The position numbers were made by a program, and so were the translations under genes. DNA of 64,000 nucleotides, taken from Annulohypoxylon bovei var. microspora. Its lineage: Eukaryota > Ascomycota > Sordariomycetes > Xylariales > Hypoxylaceae. The notes below the pieces were generated by a model. It searched no databases and was not told the DNA's origin. It saw only the letters and a list, made by a program, of their open reading frames with translations. The DNA lies in assembly GCA_022836615.1 (NCBI GenBank), contig MU405247.1, forward strand, positions 186,001 to 250,000. The letters are read 5' to 3'. This document shows, piece by piece, positions 57,996-64,000 of this stretch (position 1 is the first letter of the stretch; every line of letters starts with the position of its first letter).

Positions 57996-59327
57996 ATGTC
58001 TTCCATTCTCTCCACTGGGGACGCGCCAGCGCAGCGAGTTCCAGCATGGAAACGATTGGGTCTCAAGCTTAAACCTGCATCTGAGGACCCGAACCAAAAT
58101 CAGAACGCTACCCTACCTACAAGTACAGCCGCTGCGCCGGTGCCCAACCATCGTCGGGAAAATCTTGCCGGCCCTGTCAACACCAATGCTAAGAGAAAAT
58201 CTTCTGGCGTTCCTGCATTAGACCATTCCGCCAAAAAGGCCAAGCGAGACGTTCCTCAAACTCAATTTTCTTCCACTCAGACACCAAAGAAGCCTAAGTC
58301 TGTCTCATTCGCCTCTCAGCTTACCCAAGACAAGAGGTCTCCGGCGACAACCCCCGCAACACCAACGGCAAACGGCACCAAAGTCACAAACAAGCGAAAA
58401 GCAACTCCCGCTGCTAAGAAGACTGCCCCGGCCCCTACACAACCACCCAAGAAGCAGGCCCCTGTTAACTTAGAGCCGGCACTCGCATACTTGCGGCAGT
58501 GGCACACATCCAAGGACACCTGGAAGTTCAACAAGAACCATCAGACTAAGCTACTGGAGCAGGTCTTCGCTGAGGAAACTACTATCCCAGCGGCCGATAT
58601 TCACATATTCTACGAATATATCCAGGGCTTAAAAGGAGCTGTCAGGTCGAGACTCAAGGAGCTTGCATCTGGTATCAAGGCACAGGATATGGAGCAGGGG
58701 AAGGAGGGCTTCCCTGCCTCTAGCAAGGAAGTGGCCGACAGAAGGCAGAAAGAGTATCAAGAGGTCATCGCAGCCTTTCTGAGCCAGCAGAGGACACCTA
58801 GGAAGCGGCGTTTCGAGGAAGTGGATTATGTGCTCCGGACTTCTGACATAGAGATGCAACGCCGAGTTGTTAAGCGAATGCGCTGCGAGAATGTGCTGGA
58901 TGAACTATCTGATACCGAAACCGAGGCGGCGTCTACTACAACTACTACTACGACTACTAGTTCAACTGAGAAGGGAAGCACCGGGGACTACGAGCGTGCT
59001 ACGAGCGAAGATGCAACGGCTGAAACCGAAGGTGTTCGACGCCTTAGATTAAACGACGACGGTCTCCCACAGAGGGTCAAGCGGAAGAGAAAGGTGCGGA
59101 CCGCGGTCGTCGAAGATGCTACCAGTTCAGAGTCCGATTCCGAGTCTGAAAGCGGATCAGGTTCGGACTCGGGATCGAGCAATAGCAGTTCATCTGATGA
59201 TTCAGAAGACGAAGGAGTGCAACCACAAGCTCGTGCCAATGAAGCCGAGACGTCTTCCAGCAGCTCTTCCTCGTCTGAAGCTTCAGGAGCGGATTCAGAT
59301 TCCGACAACGACGACGAAGATGATTGA
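57996..59327 (+). CDS. WKF-domain protein, nucleolar type (C7orf50-like)
   Basis: A single exon encodes 443 aa from the ATG at 57996 (MSSILSTGDAPAQRVPAWKRLGLKLK). The frame is open further upstream but without another ATG. The N-terminal 140 residues are basic, Lys/Pro/Ala-rich and disordered. The WKF domain follows: LAYLRQWHTSKDTWKFNKNHQTKLLEQVF with IFYEYIQGLKGAVRSRL. A KRRFE/RKRKVR basic stretch and then a long acidic Ser/Asp/Glu tail (SESDSESESGS..., ending DNDDEDD) complete it. This basic-then-acidic layout is typical of nucleolar proteins; the human C7orf50 relative is nucleolar. A role in ribosome biogenesis is inferred. A Thr run is encoded by ACT/ACG repeats near 58932. Confidence 0.85.
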   Translation: MSSILSTGDAPAQRVPAWKRLGLKLKPASEDPNQNQNATLPTSTAAAPVPNHRRENLAGPVNTNAKRKSSGVPALDHSAKKAKRDVPQTQFSSTQTPKKPKSVSFASQLTQDKRSPATTPATPTANGTKVTNKRKATPAAKKTAPAPTQPPKKQAPVNLEPALAYLRQWHTSKDTWKFNKNHQTKLLEQVFAEETTIPAADIHIFYEYIQGLKGAVRSRLKELASGIKAQDMEQGKEGFPASSKEVADRRQKEYQEVIAAFLSQQRTPRKRRFEEVDYVLRTSDIEMQRRVVKRMRCENVLDELSDTETEAASTTTTTTTTSSTEKGSTGDYERATSEDATAETEGVRRLRLNDDGLPQRVKRKRKVRTAVVEDATSSESDSESESGSGSDSGSSNSSSSDDSEDEGVQPQARANEAETSSSSSSSSEASGADSDSDNDDEDD

Positions 59328-59850
59328 TTGGAGCACTACGCACAACGCGATGTGTATTTTCACTACTAATAATGGATATGCCGGACACACATAGGATACC
59401 CAATTCCTTACGACAAACCCATGTTGTTGGAATAGAGCAAACTGCCAAAAGTTAATATGGACCAAAATGTTACTGTTTCCATAATTCCCTAATTATTTCA
59501 ATGCCATTGACTCTTGCCTGATCGTGACAACCTGCCCGCGAATGAAATGCAATATAGACGATGACCATGCGTCTGATGCAGCCAAAAGGAGAAAAAAAAA
59601 GCAAACCCTTCAAAAAACGCCACATGCCGTATATACTGCATACTGCATACCCATAAACGGAGAAAACCGCAGTACCATCCCCTGGCCGAGACCGTCACCG
59701 AACAAAATAATTGGTGTTTTGGCTACCTCCTGCAGGGCGTTTCTAGGGCGTTTCCATGGACGGAAATCCCGCGATGAAGTTCTAAGCCCCATCCATTCCG
59801 TCATCAAATCATTCATCTTAATACCTTAAACTACCCTAAATTGCTTTTTC
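59328..59850. other. Convergent spacer
   Basis: 523 bp between the WKF-domain gene and the 3' end of the four-TM protein gene, presumably 3' UTRs. The short ORFs on both strands here are not supported. Confidence 0.5.
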
Positions 59851-60795
59851 TTAGGCGTCGTTTGGGTCTTCCAGATATTCGTAGTCGTCTTCCGGCGGCA
59901 ATAACCACGCGGAGGCGGCCAGACTTGCGGCAATCAAGACGGAGACCGTCGCACTGACGGTGCACAGGATCCAAGACCAATCCAGGGACCAGCCGGGAAT
60001 GACGAATTGAGAATCGGTGTCGAAGAGGTAGGCCTGTTGCACAACGTTAAAAACCCCCGCGGTATAATAGAACTATCCGTTTAGATGATACGTACTACGA
60101 TGCCCATACTCGCGAACTCGACGGCGGCGTCGGCGATCAGGAAGCAGCCGATCAGCTTCCAGCCGGTCTCGCGCTTGTACTTGCCGCCGGCCATGACGAC
60201 GAGGAAGGTGATCAGGGTCGCGAGCTCGACGATGGTGGCGAACGAGATGAGAAAGCCGCTGCTGCGCCACATGGAGCAGAAGAACTGGTCGTCGCGACAG
60301 TCATCGTCGTTAGGGAAGGGCCGGCACGACGGGTCGTCCACCGACGAACAACTCTTATGAAGCCCGATGTACTTGGTGAAGGTCGAGCCCGTGTCGGCTG
60401 TGACTGAGTACGAGACCCAGTGGGGCGTCAGGATAGAGACTATCGTCAAAACGGTGGCTATTGTGGGGAGAGGCTAGCGTTAGCATTACTGCACCTCCGC
60501 ACTTGGAATAGCTATGCCATCCTTTATATGTGTATGGTTGGAATAGGAACAATTTGAGCACTGCTTCAGCTCAAATAATTCCCATCAAACACGGGCAGAC
60601 ATATTTATCCTATATTTATCATTGACATAGGGATTTGCTATCATGAAGCGAAGAGGGAGGGGTTGAGTGATGGGTGCCCAGTGCATCAGTTTGCTTCTGC
60701 CTGGATGCCTTGTGGGACGACGATAAGGAGACAAACAATGACGTACTTAAGACAAAGACGCTGAGGGCGACGCTGTAGACTATCGGTCGCGTCAT
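59851..60795 (-). CDS. Four-transmembrane claudin-like membrane protein
   Basis: Three exons on the minus strand (60795-60747, 60457-60096, 60033-59851) encode 197 aa. TM1 spans the first junction (IVYSVALSVFVLTTVLTIVSIL). It is followed by a Trp-containing extracellular loop (TPHWVSYSV) with cysteines at SCSSVDDPSC, DDDC and FFCSMWRSSG. Then come TM2 (FLISFATIVELATLITFLVVMAG), TM3 (KLIGCFLIADAAVEFASMGIVV) and TM4 (LDWSWILCTVSATVSVLIAASLAAS). The tail is acidic (PPEDDYEYLEDPNDA). The W...C...C loop and topology resemble the claudin/PMP22/Sur7-like group of fungal plasma-membrane proteins. The first intron is 289 nt, long for this window, but its GT-AG ends keep the frame. Confidence 0.82.
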
Positions 60796-63700
60796 GGCGT
60801 CTTTCGAATTCGGAAAGAGGAGGAGGGAAAAAAAAGGAAAAAGAAAGGCAGGAAGATCGAATTCCTGTCCTTCAACTATCTGTCCCCTTTTGAAGACAAT
60901 TTAGAAAGTCGTTTGGTCATAGATATCAGGTTCTTGAAACAGCGATTCGGAAGGATGCGTTGGGTTTTGGGAGGACAGCACACTTTTCATTGTGAATGGG
61001 ATGTCGAGGTCCATAATTGATCAGTGCACTTTCGATGCAGATCATGTGGCTGGCACAACTTATTGGCGTCACTACGATCCGTATCGGGTCCTACGCAAGG
61101 ATCGCAATTGCTTGGTTGAGTTGTACATAAGCTTTTATGTGGTCCGTGCTCAAGGAGGGACCTCCACAGCCAAACAGCTTAGCATAGCTTATCTTATCTC
61201 TTCTCTTCACTTTTCACTTTATGTACACACTCTCCAACTCCTCGGAAGCTTCTGCAAAGCATTTACGAGCACAGCACACCGCGTTTTCGTTTTAGACGAT
61301 CTACACAAGGTCCTTTATCTTGCTTGTGTTCCTACGATGCATAGTGTTATTCGAAGGAGTGCTAGCATCCCACCACCTTCTCACCATCCCTTATTACCTA
61401 CTGAAACCTAAGACATCAAGTCTCCATATTACGCTTACAAGCGCTTCAACAAGAGAGTGTCTTTTCCGTGTTTGCCGCTGACCCTGCATCCTATTGTGTT
61501 TAGATGCAGCATACCTGCAGATCGGTTCTGCGTGAAGGTTACGGTATTGAAACCCTACACAAAATAGCCACGTTTTAGACCGTCAATCTTTAAGACTCGA
61601 ACATCAAAGCCTTTAAAGGTTTCGTCTCTTATTTGGGACAGTTATCTCTTGGGGTTAAATAAGCGGTATACACCCTTGTCAAGATTATTTTTCAACCCGG
61701 AGAACACCAATAGTGGCCTCTCGATGGAGGGCGTGGCAAGCTTGGAATGCCGCTTTTACTCAATCTCTTCCGGGATTAGTCACGTGCTCTGGGCAGCCAG
61801 ATTCATGATGTTCATGAACGGATATGTGAAGAAAACGGAGCTCGAGAGGAAACGGTAATACAACCTGAGTCAATGTGGCTTATTATTAGAAAGACAGAAA
61901 TGGCCATTCTGTCATCATTTTCCCTGGTTTATTCTGCTTTGAACTGATTCAAGTGATCTTTGATACCACCACTAGCATTTCCGAGGCTGTCATAGACTTC
62001 CCCCCTATCCATTATTTTATGGCAAAGTGCCTACTCCTGCAATAATATTAGGATTCTAAACGAAAACTTATATCAACCCTGAAGTTTCCTTTTTGTTCTC
62101 TTCACGGATCAAAAAAATCTTATTAGCATTCAACTCGCGATAAGATATCTACGAAGTACCCTTTTGATTTGCTACAACACCTTTCCCAGGGTCATCTATA
62201 AAGTCACATTAGAAATGAGTATAGCCAAACCTCCGAAGAACGACACAATGGCTCTTCCGATATTTATCTGTGCTTAAGTTGGTGGCGAAGTTGTGAACTC
62301 GGTGTTTTGCTAACAGCCAACCATTTCATATAGGTTCATGATTGTCTAGAAGAAAGACGACCCAATACCGAGTGAGTTGTTTCTTGATAATCTCGAATAA
62401 GCCACCATCTACAACATTACCAATGTCACCAAGAAGAGCCAGTCAGAGCGTCGTCTGTTTGATAGCGAAGCCATATGACTGGTGTGTTTCAACGTGTAAG
62501 TCAGACACAGTCTGGAATGTGACGGGAGACATGCTGGAATATAGCGGTATATAAATGAGACTTGGAGAGAAGGGCGAATTACGCTCACATCTACGAGAAG
62601 CCCTAAGACCGGGTATATAATGTTTTAGCTAAGATAACACTCGAGATCGAGAAGGACGATGAGATTGATATTTTCCTCGGGGTGAAGAATTGATTCGAGG
62701 CATTGCTTCTAACAATTCATATACCCCCAAAGACCCCAACTCCGCCGCACTTGATCGAATAGAACCACCAATAGACTTTAGGATTCTTTACTCATCAACT
62801 AACTCTCAATCATTTAGGCATGTCGTTCATTTTCAGGATATAATTCGTTGACGCACGTTCTCCTTCGGCCCCTATAAACAAATCTAGCAAGTTACCGGCG
62901 TATTACGTGGAGTCATCCGTATATGGAGGAATTGTGCATTTCATTCCACTATTCTATGATGACTAAGACTAAGATCTAGCTAAAAGCGGCGTCTCGATCT
63001 CGACAGTTGATAGAGCTACCTAAAAGGGGATCACTTAGAAGCTATAATGGCTGAATCCCCACAGCACATGCTAAAGCATAGAGCAACCAACTTCTGCTCT
63101 GAATACTACCTACCTAGCGTGGATAGGTTAAGAGCAGTAGGTTAGCAAATATATTATCTAGGAACCTAGCTCTGGCGGCATAGTGCGGATCTATAGCCAA
63201 GGTTCCTAGGTCTAGTTGAAGGAATCTATCTTATGCGGGTCATCTCACATGAAAAAGATATCACTGGATTCCGCATCGTTCATCCGCCGCAATCGGCGTT
63301 AAGACGAACGCATTGTCTGAAGCTGAAACATCGATAACTATAACGCCAAAGCTTCAAGGTTCGCGGTCCTATCCGGACGGATAGGCATGTAAGGGCGAGG
63401 AGCACGCAAGATCTGATCCCTTACACGTCAATCTTTAGTTATCCTTAGCTGCATGAATCTCGGCCTGTACCTATCCGCATTCGGTCATGATTCATCAGAT
63501 AATCAAGATAATCGGCCCTCCTCACAGGCATCAACCCTATAGCTAGCTTCGGCTTTCGCGGTCCGTCCGGAATATGTTATCTTTTTGATTTGTAAATACT
63601 ATGTAGTTACTTCTTCTCATTTACTTTTCTCCTCGAGATTTCTGGATTCTGGTACTTTTCTCCAGATCGCTAGAAGACCAGCTCTGCCTGAGAAGCCAAC

Positions 63701-64000
63701 TTGGCCCTGGAGGTCGCGGTATCTGGTCCGTCCCGGAACTAACTAAAAAAGCCACTCTGGGTCTAAATATATTAAACCGCCATTTAGACAAATTTTGAAG
63801 GAGATCTAAGGCGCTCTAATTACCTCCCCTCTAAAAGTAACTGTCGCTGTCATCGTCATGGACGACTGAACTCGTTTTTGCGGTCCTGTGCTATGAGCAC
63901 CCTGGAGTCTTCGAATCGAACGCTTTCGTGTGTAAAGGTGAAGGGATTGCAGTTAACATCTTCGGCGATTCCTAACCTCGTTACTTCAGCCGCCGCTTAT
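60796..64000. other. 3.2-kb region without recognised genes
   Basis: An open frame at 60992-61411 (139 codons) has no ATG-led strong start, domain or intron support. The remainder is AT-rich with short chance ORFs. No element, tRNA or repeat array stands out. Confidence 0.5.

Noticed and set aside
60992..61411. 139-codon open frame
   Set aside because: No ATG-led start at its beginning, no domain or signal, and no splice partner; likely chance in a gene-free stretch.

Overview
The window looks like chromosomal DNA of a filamentous ascomycete (Pezizomycotina, probably Sordariomycetes). The evidence is compact genes broken by short GT-AG introns with CTAAC-like branch points, a full-length Unc-104-type kinesin, a GH6 cellobiohydrolase, a Uds1 septation-domain protein, a TDT-family transporter and small secreted proteins. 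I reconstructed 19 protein-coding genes and joined their exons by hand from reading frame, splice sites and family consensus. I see no tRNA, rRNA or CRISPR array. The order may be Xylariales, but only because twin introns are well documented in Hypoxylon; that is a weak inference.

Layout. 0-10 kb: a nuclear coiled-coil protein, a multi-pass membrane protein (-), a mitochondrial rRNA 2'-O-methyltransferase (Mrm2), a spliced cysteine-rich secreted protein (-) and a large MFS transporter with a long tail. 10-19 kb: a cytochrome b5-acyl-CoA dehydrogenase fusion ending in a peroxisomal AKL signal (-), then a 1.4 kb divergent promoter region holding a 260-bp MITE, an aldehyde dehydrogenase and a flavin polyamine/amine oxidase. 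The last two could act in sequence (amine to aminoaldehyde to acid). 21-27 kb: a secreted GH6 cellobiohydrolase with CreA- and XlnR-type motifs upstream, a TDT (malate/sulfite type) transporter and a small GC-rich secreted protein. 28-36.6 kb: Unc-104 kinesin and leukotriene-A4-hydrolase-type aminopeptidase, both on the minus strand. 36.6-44.6 kb: an 8-kb stretch without recognisable genes. 44.6-47 kb: the Uds1 protein. 50-61 kb: a RING-like/ankyrin protein, a small unknown protein, proteasome subunit alpha-1 (Scl1), a WKF-domain nucleolar-type protein and a four-TM claudin-like protein. The last 3 kb is empty.

The most unusual observation is a pair of spliceosomal twin introns (stwintrons) of the [D1,2] type, one in the amine oxidase gene (16899-17104) and one in the TDT transporter gene (24314-24532). 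In each, ordinary GT-AG removal breaks the frame. Removing an internal intron first rebuilds a canonical donor (GTACGT or GTATGT), and removing the outer intron then restores exactly the expected family sequence.

Other points of interest are the MITE with TA target duplication, the cysteine-rich secreted protein that appears only after splicing, and two genes whose first coding exon is just 10 nt.
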